Below, piece after piece: positions 24,992-33,127 of a DNA stretch of 64,000 nt (the first letter of the stretch is position 1; each line of letters starts with the position of its first letter). The notes under the pieces were generated by a model. The model did not search any database. It was not told the origin of the DNA and saw nothing but the letters and a program-made list of their open reading frames with translations. Made by a program: the position numbers and the translations under genes. Source of the DNA: UBA1724 sp963621575 (lineage in GTDB: Bacteria > Verrucomicrobiota > Lentisphaeria > Oligosphaerales > Oligosphaeraceae); the NCBI GenBank assembly GCA_963621575.1, contig CAVFEH010000013.1, positions 1 to 64,000 on the forward strand. Reading direction: 5' to 3'.

Positions 24992-25789
24992 ATGCCCTAC
25001 GAAGAATTCCATAGATGGATCCTGGCCGCCGTCCTGGCGATGGCGCGCTTCGGGGGCGCCTTCGCCATTTGCCCCGCACTGGCGGAGAGCATGATCCCCG
25101 GCGTCGCCCGGAAGGCCGCCATCCTGGGCTTCGCCTTCTTGGCAATCCCCTTCCTCCACGGAACCATGCCCCCGGGGGATCCCGCGCTCTCCCTCTTCCT
25201 GGTCCTGGCACTCCGGGAGGCGCTCATTGGATTCTTCCTGGGATTCTTCGCCGCCGTCCCCTTCTGGATCGCCGAAAACGTGGGGAATTTCATTGACAAC
25301 CAGCGGGGCGCCACCATGGGCGAAATCTATTCCCCACTCTCCGGCACACAGGTCTCCGTCCTCGGAATCTTCTTCACACAGATCACCTCCACGCTCTTCT
25401 TCGTCGGCGGCGCAGTCTTCGTCTTCCTGGGCGCACTCTACTCCAGCTACGCCATCTGGCCCGTCTTCCCCGAAGCCGCGGACCCCGCGCTGCCCGCCAT
25501 GGCGCTGGACGCCCCCGCACAACTCCTGGGGGCCCTCGACGGAATGCTCCGGCTCACCGTCATCCTCGCCGCCCCCGTCATCATCCTCATGTTCCTGGCG
25601 ACCCTGGGACTGGGACTGGTGAACCGCACCGCGCCGCAGCTGAACGTCTTCTTCCTCTCCCTGCCCATTAAATCCGCACTGGGAGTGGCGTTCCTCATCA
25701 TCTACCTGCCGTACATCCTCGACATGCTCATGTACACCGGCGAGGGCGCCATCCTGGATCCCATGCGAAAGCTCCTGGGAGGCGGCTAG
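24992..25789 (+). CDS. sctT: T3SS export apparatus protein SctT
   Basis: Single-copy export-gate protein (265 residues) with about six membrane segments spread over the length. The family motif Asp-Asn-Gln-Arg-Gly-Ala-Thr-Met near residues 102-109 is intact, and Pro-Leu-Ser-Gly-Thr-Gln follows as in YscT/FliR relatives. Located in the invariant R-S-T-U order; sctU begins one base after its stop. Confidence 0.95.
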   Translation: MPYEEFHRWILAAVLAMARFGGAFAICPALAESMIPGVARKAAILGFAFLAIPFLHGTMPPGDPALSLFLVLALREALIGFFLGFFAAVPFWIAENVGNFIDNQRGATMGEIYSPLSGTQVSVLGIFFTQITSTLFFVGGAVFVFLGALYSSYAIWPVFPEAADPALPAMALDAPAQLLGALDGMLRLTVILAAPVIILMFLATLGLGLVNRTAPQLNVFFLSLPIKSALGVAFLIIYLPYILDMLMYTGEGAILDPMRKLLGGG

Positions 25790-25790
25790 A

Positions 25791-26894
25791 ATGGCGGACT
25801 CCAGCAGCGAAAAGACGGAGATGCCGACCCCCAAAAAGCTGCGCGACGCGCGGGAGAAGGGCCAGGTCTGCACCTCCAAGGACATTGTCTCCACCGCCAT
25901 GCTGGTGGTGCTCTTCTGCGTCCTGGCATGGATGGGCATCACCCTGGCGGACGACATCCAGGAGCTCCTCCGCTTCATCGGCGGCTCCCTCGGCGACGAC
26001 GGCGCAAGCGCCATGCGCCAGTCCTGCGCCATGGCGGTGTTCGTCATCCTGAAGCACACCCTCATCTTCGTCTTCGTGGCCGCCGTCATCGGCGTGGCCG
26101 CCAACGTGGCCCAGACCGGATTCCTCTTCACCTTCGAACCCATCCTCCCCAAGATGGAGAAGCTCAGCCCCGTCGAGGGCGCCAAGCGGATCTTCTCCCT
26201 GAAGAACTTCTTCGAGTTTTTGAAAAACGTGGTGAAGATCTCCTTCCTGGGATATCTCCTCTACAAGATCATCTGGGCTAGCATCCCCGAATTGCTCACC
26301 CTCTGCTACGGGACCATCGACGACGTCTTCCCCTGCCTGGCGCTCATGCTCAAGCGGCTGGCCGTCTACACGGCCTTCGGATACATCGTCATCGCCGTGG
26401 TGGACCGGATCTTCCAAAGCCGGAATTTCACGCGCCAGATGATGATGACGAAGGACGAGGTCAAGCGGGAATACAAGGAGATGGAGGGTTCCGCGGAAAT
26501 CAAGCAGGCCCAGCGGCAGTTCCGGGACGAGCTGCTCAACGGCCCGGATCCGGCGAAGGCCGCCAGGCGCGCCAGCGTGGTGGTCACCAACCCCACCCGG
26601 CTGGCCGTGGGCATCCGCTACGACGCCGCCGAGGCGCCCCTGCCCCGCGTCTGCGCCCTGGGCGCCGGACCCATTGCGAAGATCATCCGCGAGACCGCAC
26701 TGGCCGAGGGCATCCCCGTCATGGAAGACCGCCCGCTGGCCCGCGCACTCTACGCCGAGGGCAAAATCGAAGACTTCATCCCCGATTCCCTCATCGAGCC
26801 CGTGGCCCAGGTCCTCAAATGGGCAAAACAGCTCGAGGACGCCCGGAAAGAGGACGAGGAGCTCGACAGCATCGACCTGGAGGACCTGTCATGA
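25791..26894 (+). CDS. sctU: T3SS autoprotease / specificity switch SctU, with NPTR cleavage motif
   Basis: The export apparatus switch protein (367 residues), with four membrane segments (about 30-50, 75-105, 140-160, 180-205) and a cytoplasmic domain from about 215. The family autocleaves between Asn and Pro of an Asn-Pro-Thr-His motif; here codons at 26589-26600 read Asn267-Pro268-Thr269-Arg270, so His is replaced by Arg. The rest of the cytoplasmic domain, including Arg-Ala-Ser-Val-Val-Val-Thr before it and Leu-Ala-Val-Gly-Ile after, is intact. The tail is acidic. The stop overlaps the ECF sigma gene start. Confidence 0.95.
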   Translation: MADSSSEKTEMPTPKKLRDAREKGQVCTSKDIVSTAMLVVLFCVLAWMGITLADDIQELLRFIGGSLGDDGASAMRQSCAMAVFVILKHTLIFVFVAAVIGVAANVAQTGFLFTFEPILPKMEKLSPVEGAKRIFSLKNFFEFLKNVVKISFLGYLLYKIIWASIPELLTLCYGTIDDVFPCLALMLKRLAVYTAFGYIVIAVVDRIFQSRNFTRQMMMTKDEVKREYKEMEGSAEIKQAQRQFRDELLNGPDPAKAARRASVVVTNPTRLAVGIRYDAAEAPLPRVCALGAGPIAKIIRETALAEGIPVMEDRPLARALYAEGKIEDFIPDSLIEPVAQVLKWAKQLEDARKEDEELDSIDLEDLS

Positions 26895-27391
26895 CCTCCA
26901 TCGAAAAACACTACCAGCGGCTGGCCCCACGCATCACAAACTGGCTGGTGGCCACCGGCTCCACCTACGCCGACGCCTGCGACCTGGTCCAGAATGTCTT
27001 CCTGAAAATCTGGCAGATGCGGGACGACCTGCGAGACGACGACGCGCAGGTCTCCGGACTGGCCTTCACCATCGCCCGGAATCTCCGCAAGAACCTGCTC
27101 CGCGACACCGCGCGGGAACGGGTCACCGCCACCGGCGACATGCCCGACGTCCCCGCCAGCACCCCCGCGCCCGGCGAAAACGCCGACGCCGAATACCGCA
27201 GGCAACGGATCCTGCAGGCCCTCGCCGCCCTGCCGCCCATCCTCCGGGAAGCATATACGCTCTTCCAGGTCGGCGAAATGAGCATCCGCGAAATCGCCCT
27301 CCACACCGGCGTCTCTGAAAATCTGGTGAAGGTCCGCATCCACCGCGCAAAGTGCAAGCTCCGGGAACTCCTGGCGGATCTGAAACCGTGA
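26891..27391 (+). CDS. ECF-type sigma factor
   Basis: A 166-residue RNA polymerase sigma factor with only regions 2 and 4. Region 2 spans about 10-75 (Asp-Ala-Cys-Asp-Leu-Val-Gln-Asn-Val-Phe-Leu-Lys-Ile-Trp is the 2.1-2.2 signature) and region 4 about 110-160 (Leu-Pro-Pro-Ile-Leu-Arg-Glu-Ala-Tyr, then the helix-turn-helix Ser-Ile-Arg-Glu-Ile-Ala-Leu-His-Thr-Gly-Val-Ser-Glu). ATGA overlap with sctU means it is co-translated with the T3SS array. A role in controlling T3SS or effector genes is likely by position, as with HrpL and BtrS in other systems. No classic anti-sigma gene follows directly; the STAS and SpoIIE/ATPase genes at 32824-35245 may supply control. Confidence 0.88.
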   Translation: MTSIEKHYQRLAPRITNWLVATGSTYADACDLVQNVFLKIWQMRDDLRDDDAQVSGLAFTIARNLRKNLLRDTARERVTATGDMPDVPASTPAPGENADAEYRRQRILQALAALPPILREAYTLFQVGEMSIREIALHTGVSENLVKVRIHRAKCKLRELLADLKP

Positions 27392-27405
27392 ATTTTCTGG
27401 AAACA

Positions 27406-27434
27406 TTGTAACCTTCTGCGAACCCTCGTGTATA
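27406..27434 (+). promoter_or_regulatory. Candidate promoter for the effector block
   Basis: In the 62-base gap between the sigma gene and the 95-residue gene, TTGTAA (27406-27411) and TGTATA (27429-27434) are separated by 17 bases, a possible -35/-10 pair. The upstream GGAAAC at 27399 could alternatively be an ECF-type -35, but the spacing to the CGTGTA at 27427 is too long. The gap is noticeably AT-richer than the genes around it. Confidence 0.35.
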
Positions 27435-27453
27435 CCGCACGGAGACGACAAAG

Positions 27454-27741
27454 ATGGAACTGACAGTCACCACAGCAAAGTCCGGCCTCGTGAACAACGC
27501 CGAGAACGCCGAGAACGCCGAGAACGCCATTCCGGCGGCCCAGGCGCAATCCACGAAGCCCGCATCCGGGGACAATCTCCCGAATGTCCAGGTAACCGAG
27601 GGCGCGGCCGCCCCCGGGGACGACTTCGCTGCGCAGGCGGCCGCCATCCCACCCGAGACCTTCTCCCGCGACGACGGCCTGGGGCGGCTGGTCGCCTCCG
27701 CCTTCACTCTCCCGCCGCCTCCCATGCCCGAGTTCAAATGA
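27454..27741 (+). CDS. Small repeat-containing protein next to the sigma gene
   Basis: A 95-residue acidic protein I do not recognise, low in hydrophobic residues. Residues 14-25 repeat Asn-Ala-Glu, encoded by near-identical 9-base units. The C-terminus is Pro-rich (four Pro in a row after Thr-Leu). It has no signal peptide or membrane segment. GGAGA precedes ATG 27454. It lies between the sigma factor and the large kinase-like protein, so a secreted T3SS substrate or a regulatory peptide are both possible; nothing in the sequence decides. Confidence 0.6.
   Translation: MELTVTTAKSGLVNNAENAENAENAIPAAQAQSTKPASGDNLPNVQVTEGAAAPGDDFAAQAAAIPPETFSRDDGLGRLVASAFTLPPPPMPEFK
27493..27528 (+). repeat. 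9-bp tandem repeat within the small protein gene
   Basis: Three exact copies of GAGAACGCC (27502-27528) preceded by a degenerate copy (AACAACGCC). Encodes Asn-Ala-Glu repeats. Perfect short repeats like this can change copy number by slippage in steps of three residues without breaking the frame. Confidence 0.85.
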
Positions 27742-27799
27742 CCCGCCGGCCGCCACCCACGGCGGCCAAAAATTCGCACACACGCAGGAAACTCCCACC

Positions 27800-30700
27800 A
27801 TGCCCCTCAATACCACACTTGCCGAATTCAATCGCCTCGCCTCCGGCAACTACAACGCCGGCATGCTGGACATCCAACGGGACGCCCAGGGCAACGACGT
27901 CATCGTCACGGTGAACAACCACCGCTGGAAGACCTCCAAGAACAACGTGGTCGTCGCCCCCGAGCACACCCTTGCCATCAAGGAGGCTTTCCTGGCCGCC
28001 CTGCGGCGCGGCGGAGTCAGCGCCGAGGACCTGGCCGAGATCCGCGAACGCATCGGCCTTCCCACCGAGCTGGAGCTCACCACCGACCGCAACAAGAAGA
28101 TGGCCCTGCTCCAGAACCGCATGGCGCCCCTCACCCGCGCACAGGTCCGCGCAATCCTCGACCAGTACGCCGCCCGCGGCGCAGGCATGACCCAGGAAAC
28201 CTGGAACGAGATGGACCCCGAGAACTATCGTGCCGGCGTGGAGACCGCCAACATGACCGCGAAGAAGGCCGGCATCCAGGCGCGCATCAACATGGCCGCG
28301 CAGGCCCTCCAGGAGCAGGAGCAGACCCACGGAGGGAAAAACCTGGACTACGGCATGACCGACGCCATGGCGCTGCTCTCCACCACCAACAGCCTGCTGA
28401 GCCTCGGAAACGCACGGCTCCTCCGGCTCCACCGCGCCGTCACCGACGCCGACCGCCGCGAGGCGCGCACCATGCTGACCCAGGAGTTCAGCAGCCTCTT
28501 CACCGCCGCATTCAAGCTGGCCATCAACCCCGAACGCCGGGAATCCGACGCCTTCTGGCTGGGGAACCAGCAGGTGAAACTCGTCCGGGGCGAGGACGGG
28601 ACGCTGACCGCCCTGGTGGGCACCGGCGACATGCAGACCCGCATTGAGCTGAAGACCGACGCCGCCGACCTGAGAAACCGCCTCGTGGGGCGCATGGTCC
28701 TGGACAAGGCGGCCCTCGGCGCCAACACCGTCAAGACACTCCTCGGAATGGTCTACGACCACGACCTGGAGGGCGGACTGCTGGCCACCGACCGCACCAG
28801 CTTCACCCGCCAAGTCGCCGCCCTCGTGGTCTCCCACGGCTCCAACGTCTCCATGGACTCCATCGTCTCCGGCCCCTACAACACCGGACTCCTGGTGGAC
28901 ATCGCCGAGGCCATCCTGGCCGGCGAGCGCGTGGACGGCGCGGAGCAGCTGAGGGCCTACCACGACCGCCTGGTGCGGGATACCGCGGAGCTCCCCGATG
29001 AGATCCGCGCCCTCCTGGAGCGGGTGGCGAATGTCCCGCTGGAGAAGCAGATCGACGGCTCCTTCGAAGTCCACCAGCCCATCGCGGCCCCCGTGAACCA
29101 GGTGGCCAACATCCCGCCCGCGCCCCCGCTGCCCTACGTGGCCCCCATCGCCGGAGTCTCCCTCGACGCCATCAAGGACTTCGTGGCCGACCTGATCTTC
29201 TCCGACGACACCATGGTCGCCGACGTGGTGGTCAACCGCCCCGGCGAGACCATGCGGAAGACCCTCTCCGCCTCCCCCGAACGCCTGGGCGTCTTCGCCG
29301 CCATCCTCAAGGATGCCACCACCATCGACCGCGCCGTCGCGCCCCAGATCGCCGACACGGTGAAAACCGGCTTCGCCCGCATGGCCGCCATCCTCGACAC
29401 CGCCTGGCAGGCCGCCAACAACGGCGAGACCCTCGCACAGGCCGCGGCAAAGGACGACTTCGCCGCACGCTTCGTGGAATTCTTCCGGAGCGCCGAAAAA
29501 CTCCCCGGCGCCGAAATCGCCAAGTTCGACAACATCCTCCAGTCCATGGCGAACCGCGGCTGCGACGCCATCCAGGCCTTCATCAACCGCGTCTTCCAAA
29601 TCCAGACCGGACAGGCAAACGCCATCGGCGCACTCACCAACGAGCCCTACAAGGGCATGAGCCCCGAGCAAATCAAGGCGCAGCTGGACGGAAAGAACCT
29701 CAACCAGATCCTCGACGCCGCCTCCAACTCCGACGTGCCCGGACAGGTCGGCTTCTTCAAGCAGGTCCTCTCCTCCTACTTCACCTCCCTCAGCAAGGCC
29801 GACAAGCGCAGCGCCTTCGCGGCCGCCATGCGCTACGCGCAGAACTTCGACCTGCAGGGCCTGGAGGGCGAAGCCCGCGAGGAGGCCCACAAGGTCGCCC
29901 TCAACAAATTCACCGGAGCCGTCCTCAAGGGCGCCGGCCCCCTCCTCCAGAAGATGATGCAGGGCCTCCCCCGCGACATCATGGGAGAGTTCTCCGACGC
30001 CCTCAACGACATGAAGAGCTCCCTGGCGCCCATCCCCCGCAAAATCGTCCAGGGGTACCTCATGCGGCTCGTGGACGAATCCAACGGCCGCATCCAGTCC
30101 ATCACCCTCGAGAAGTCCCTGGGCGCCGCCTCCGTGGGCGAGACCTTCCTCTGCCACGCCAAGGTGATCACTGGACAGATCCCCAAGCAGGAGCGCTACC
30201 GCGGACAGGACGGCCGGTTCCTCTACCGCGACGTGTTGGACGAGCAGGGCAACCCCGTCATGGAGGACAAAGTCGAGACCAAGAATGTCGTGGTGAAGAT
30301 CATGCGCCACGACGCCGAGCGCCGGGTCCGCGCCGAGGCCGAAATCTTCAATGCCGCCGCCGCCCGGATCCCCGGCATGTCCAAGACCTGGGAGGGACAG
30401 CTCCGCCAGTATGAGCGGGAGTTCGATTTCACCCTCGAGGCCGCCAACATCAACCAGGGCGTGGAGCTCTACGACATCAACTACGGCAAGAACCCCGGCC
30501 TGGAGGCCATCGCCCCCAATGTCTGCTCCATGAAACTCTCCGACCTGGCCGCCCCCAAGAAGAACATCCTGGTCCTCCAGCATGAGCTGGGCCGCACCGT
30601 GGACAAGTTCTTCCGGGACAACGTCGGCGAGATCCGCAACAAGGTGCAGTTCCTATACCAGCAGGCCCCCGGCTCCCGCCGCATCAAGTGGCAGCGCGTC

Positions 30701-32089
30701 CCCGGACAGGCGCAGCCCCTCCCCATCCTCAAGGAGAACTTCCCCCTGCGCACGCTCTCCAACAGCCGCGGATGGGCCTGCGCCGCCCAGGGCAACCTCT
30801 GCGCGGTGCAGCAGAACCTCCTGCAGGCCAGCAAGGCGTGGTTCTACGAGGCGCTCTTCGGCTCCGGGAAATTCCACGGCGACACCCACTCCGGAAACCT
30901 GATGGCCACCCACGCCCTCGTCACCTTCATCGACTTCGGAAACCTCTACACGCTCCAGGAGCAGAACGCGGCCGGCAAGAACGAAAAGCACGAGCTGCTG
31001 CGCGTCATCATGGGCGCCACCTTCCGCGACAAGGCCTTCGTGGCCGATGGCATGCGGAATCTGCTCTCCCCCGAGGGCCGCGCCGCCTTCGACGCCAACC
31101 GCACGAAAGTGGACGCCATCCTGGACTCCGTGCTGGCCAAGGGCGGCTTCTCCCAGGACATCGTCTACCGCCTCAACGCCGCGCTCTCCGAAATCCAGAA
31201 GCTGGGCCTGGAGCTGCCGCCCCAGATCAACTGCTTCGTGCAGTCCATGATGCGCCTGGCCAACACGGTCACCGAGATGAACACCATCATCAAGCAGCTG
31301 ATCACCCTCGCGAATCCCGCCTCCTGGCACAAGGAGGGCCCCGCCCCCCAGCGCGACGAACTGGACATCCTCGGGAAGATGTTCGACGCCTTCGTCTCCG
31401 CCGCCGACAACCCCGGATTCGATCCCAAGCACTTCGACGGACAACTCCCCTTCCTCCGTGATTTCCTCCACTCCGAGCAATTCGGCGGGCCGAACATCCT
31501 GGCCACCGACTTCTACCAGCCCGGCCACCCCTACCACACCCGCGTCGTCCAGCGACTCACCGAGGCGCAGGATCCCGCGCAGACCGCCGCGCAGCTCTGC
31601 GAGATGATCACCTCCCAGCTCACCCCCGACGAGGCGCAGGACTTCTACGATCCGGAGCGCCGCCAGACCATCCAGCGCGACCTGGGAACCTTCCGCACCG
31701 CCCTGGCAAACGCCCAGACCCCCGAGCAGAAGGCCGCCGCCATCCAGACGTTCGCCACCGCATACTGCGCAAGCCTCCACGGAGCCGTCCAGAATGTCTG
31801 CCAGGACGACGACATCGTCATCGCCAACCAGATCCGCACGCCGCTCACCTTCGCCAGCGCCCTCATGGAGCTGCTCCTCGACCACAGCGACAAGGAAACC
31901 CTGGGGACCATCTTCTCCAAGAACGAGACCGCGCAGCTGCTGGCCGACGCCAAAAAGGTGAGCCTGGAACTCCCCAACTCCAGCATCTGGGACATCCTGC
32001 CCTCCACCATCCTCGCAAACCTCAAGGAAGACGCCAAGAAGGCCTCTTCCGACAAGGACTCCTCCTACAAGATCGACATCGGAGTGTAA
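27800..32089 (+). CDS. Giant candidate T3SS effector with divergent UbiB/ABC1-like kinase core
   Basis: 1429 residues, no signal peptide. Residues about 700-1060 carry the ordered motifs of the UbiB/ADCK atypical kinase family in divergent form: Lys718-Met-Met-Gln721 in place of KxGQ, an Ala-Ala-Ser loop at 776-778, the ATP-binding lysine in Val-Val-Val-Lys833, Glu-Arg-Glu-Phe-Asp-Phe-x3-Ala-Ala-Asn (872-883) for the ExD-type segment, His1026-Gly-Asp1028-Thr-His-Ser-Gly-Asn1033 for the catalytic loop, and Ile-Asp1045-Phe-Gly for the metal-binding motif. The flanks (1-700 and 1060-1429) are helical, soluble and unrecognised. Normal UbiB proteins are about 550 residues with C-terminal membrane helices, absent here. 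The CesT-type chaperone gene 11 bases downstream and the sigma/T3SS context point to a secreted effector; that is inference. AGGAA lies nine bases before ATG 27800. Confidence 0.7.
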   Translation: MPLNTTLAEFNRLASGNYNAGMLDIQRDAQGNDVIVTVNNHRWKTSKNNVVVAPEHTLAIKEAFLAALRRGGVSAEDLAEIRERIGLPTELELTTDRNKKMALLQNRMAPLTRAQVRAILDQYAARGAGMTQETWNEMDPENYRAGVETANMTAKKAGIQARINMAAQALQEQEQTHGGKNLDYGMTDAMALLSTTNSLLSLGNARLLRLHRAVTDADRREARTMLTQEFSSLFTAAFKLAINPERRESDAFWLGNQQVKLVRGEDGTLTALVGTGDMQTRIELKTDAADLRNRLVGRMVLDKAALGANTVKTLLGMVYDHDLEGGLLATDRTSFTRQVAALVVSHGSNVSMDSIVSGPYNTGLLVDIAEAILAGERVDGAEQLRAYHDRLVRDTAELPDEIRALLERVANVPLEKQIDGSFEVHQPIAAPVNQVANIPPAPPLPYVAPIAGVSLDAIKDFVADLIFSDDTMVADVVVNRPGETMRKTLSASPERLGVFAAILKDATTIDRAVAPQIADTVKTGFARMAAILDTAWQAANNGETLAQAAAKDDFAARFVEFFRSAEKLPGAEIAKFDNILQSMANRGCDAIQAFINRVFQIQTGQANAIGALTNEPYKGMSPEQIKAQLDGKNLNQILDAASNSDVPGQVGFFKQVLSSYFTSLSKADKRSAFAAAMRYAQNFDLQGLEGEAREEAHKVALNKFTGAVLKGAGPLLQKMMQGLPRDIMGEFSDALNDMKSSLAPIPRKIVQGYLMRLVDESNGRIQSITLEKSLGAASVGETFLCHAKVITGQIPKQERYRGQDGRFLYRDVLDEQGNPVMEDKVETKNVVVKIMRHDAERRVRAEAEIFNAAAARIPGMSKTWEGQLRQYEREFDFTLEAANINQGVELYDINYGKNPGLEAIAPNVCSMKLSDLAAPKKNILVLQHELGRTVDKFFRDNVGEIRNKVQFLYQQAPGSRRIKWQRVPGQAQPLPILKENFPLRTLSNSRGWACAAQGNLCAVQQNLLQASKAWFYEALFGSGKFHGDTHSGNLMATHALVTFIDFGNLYTLQEQNAAGKNEKHELLRVIMGATFRDKAFVADGMRNLLSPEGRAAFDANRTKVDAILDSVLAKGGFSQDIVYRLNAALSEIQKLGLELPPQINCFVQSMMRLANTVTEMNTIIKQLITLANPASWHKEGPAPQRDELDILGKMFDAFVSAADNPGFDPKHFDGQLPFLRDFLHSEQFGGPNILATDFYQPGHPYHTRVVQRLTEAQDPAQTAAQLCEMITSQLTPDEAQDFYDPERRQTIQRDLGTFRTALANAQTPEQKAAAIQTFATAYCASLHGAVQNVCQDDDIVIANQIRTPLTFASALMELLLDHSDKETLGTIFSKNETAQLLADAKKVSLELPNSSIWDILPSTILANLKEDAKKASSDKDSSYKIDIGV

Positions 32090-32100
32090 AAAACGAAACC

Positions 32101-32565
32101 ATGACCTTTTCCCAACTTCTGACATCGCTGGGCGAGACCCTCGGCCTGGAACTCGTCGAAGAGGGCGGCGCCACCGCCCTGGAGATCGACGGCATCACCA
32201 TCGTTCTGCAGGAGGCCTCCGACGACGGCATCCTGCTGACCCACGCCGATCTCGGCGAGGTGCCCCTCGACCGCCGGGAGGCCCTGGCCGCCGCCGCCCT
32301 GGAGGCGAACTACCTCTACCAGGGCACCGGCGGCTCCACCCTGGCCCTCGACCGCATCACCGGGCACCTCCACCTCCAGCGCTACAACTGGCTCGACCGA
32401 ACCTCCCCCCAGGAGGCCATCGAGGCCCTCGACCACTTCGCCGAAACCGCCACGCTGTGGCAGACGCTCCTCACCTCGCCCCTGCGGGAGCAGACCATCG
32501 ACGACGGAGCCGGAAACGCCCCCGCCAACGATCTCGCCCTCTCCGGGAACTACATGCGGATGTAG
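32101..32565 (+). CDS. Class I T3SS chaperone paired with the kinase-like protein
   Basis: A 154-residue acidic protein of CesT/SycE pattern: N-terminal helix (Phe-Ser-Gln-Leu-Leu-Thr-Ser-Leu-Gly), strands with Ala-Leu-Glu-Ile-Asp-Gly-Ile-Thr-Ile-Val-Leu-Gln, a middle helix (Ala-Leu-Ala-Ala-Ala-Ala-Leu-Glu-Ala-Asn-Tyr), Leu-Ala-Leu-Asp-Arg strand and a C-terminal helix (Ala-Ile-Glu-Ala-Leu-Asp-His-Phe-Ala-Glu-Thr). The gene begins 11 bases after the large kinase-like gene, the classic arrangement of an effector and its dedicated chaperone. Confidence 0.8.
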   Translation: MTFSQLLTSLGETLGLELVEEGGATALEIDGITIVLQEASDDGILLTHADLGEVPLDRREALAAAALEANYLYQGTGGSTLALDRITGHLHLQRYNWLDRTSPQEAIEALDHFAETATLWQTLLTSPLREQTIDDGAGNAPANDLALSGNYMRM

Positions 32566-32823
32566 GAAATCCACCTCCACGCCGCAACCTCCGAGAGAGC
32601 CCCCGGAAAATCCGGACAGGACGATTCCACACGCCCCCCTCAAAAAGGAGCGGAAGCCATGCCCCATGGCATCCATCCTTCCCACGGGGACGTCCCTTCC
32701 CGGAGTCCCGGGGCCTCTCGAAGGGCAGAGGCAACGCCACACACACACGCAACAACCTCCCCGCCTTGGACACGCGCGCGCCCGGCGGGGAGGCATCCAT
32801 CCCCACCCATCCCCGAATTCCCC

Positions 32824-33117
32824 ATGAAGATCGAAAAGACACTGGACGGCGGCACCCTGACGCTGAAGGTCGAGGGACGCCTCGACACCAATACCTCGCC
32901 TGAACTCACAGAGGCGCTGGCCCTCGACGGGGTGACGCAGATCGTCTTCGACTTCTCCGCCCTGGAATACATCTCCTCCGCAGGACTCCGCGTCCTCATG
33001 GCCGCCCAGAAGGCCATGGGCGCCGCCGGCGGGAAGATGACCATCGCGCACCCCAACGCCATGGTCCGCGGCGTCCTGGACATGACCGGCATGAGCTCCA
33101 TCTTCGCCATCGAGTAG
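32824..33117 (+). CDS. STAS-domain anti-sigma factor antagonist
   Basis: A 97-residue single STAS domain of the SpoIIAA/RsbV type. The phosphorylatable serine motif is intact: Tyr-Ile-Ser-Ser-Ala-Gly-Leu-Arg-Val-Leu (about 54-63), after Asp-Phe-Ser-Ala-Leu-Glu. Dephosphorylated protein would bind an RsbW-type kinase and free its target. It is followed after 10 bases by a phosphatase-kinase fusion gene. The start at 32824 fits the domain edge but lacks a Shine-Dalgarno; an in-frame ATG at 32659 with a strong AAGGAG would add a 55-residue Pro/His-rich extension that does not look like protein-coding sequence. Confidence 0.85.
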   Translation: MKIEKTLDGGTLTLKVEGRLDTNTSPELTEALALDGVTQIVFDFSALEYISSAGLRVLMAAQKAMGAAGGKMTIAHPNAMVRGVLDMTGMSSIFAIE

Positions 33118-33127
33118 CCCACGCGGA

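Noticed and set aside
27734..30583. A 949-codon open frame on the minus strand opposite the kinase-like gene
   Set aside because: Composition is rich in Gly, Val and His, as expected of antisense to Ala/Thr/Asp-rich coding; no domain motif is visible and the plus-strand protein has clear ones.
32659..32823. Longer start for the STAS protein at ATG 32659 with a strong ribosome site
   Set aside because: The extra 55 residues are Pro/His/Arg/Thr-rich, unlike any STAS protein, and neighbouring genes often lack Shine-Dalgarno sites; kept only as an alternative.
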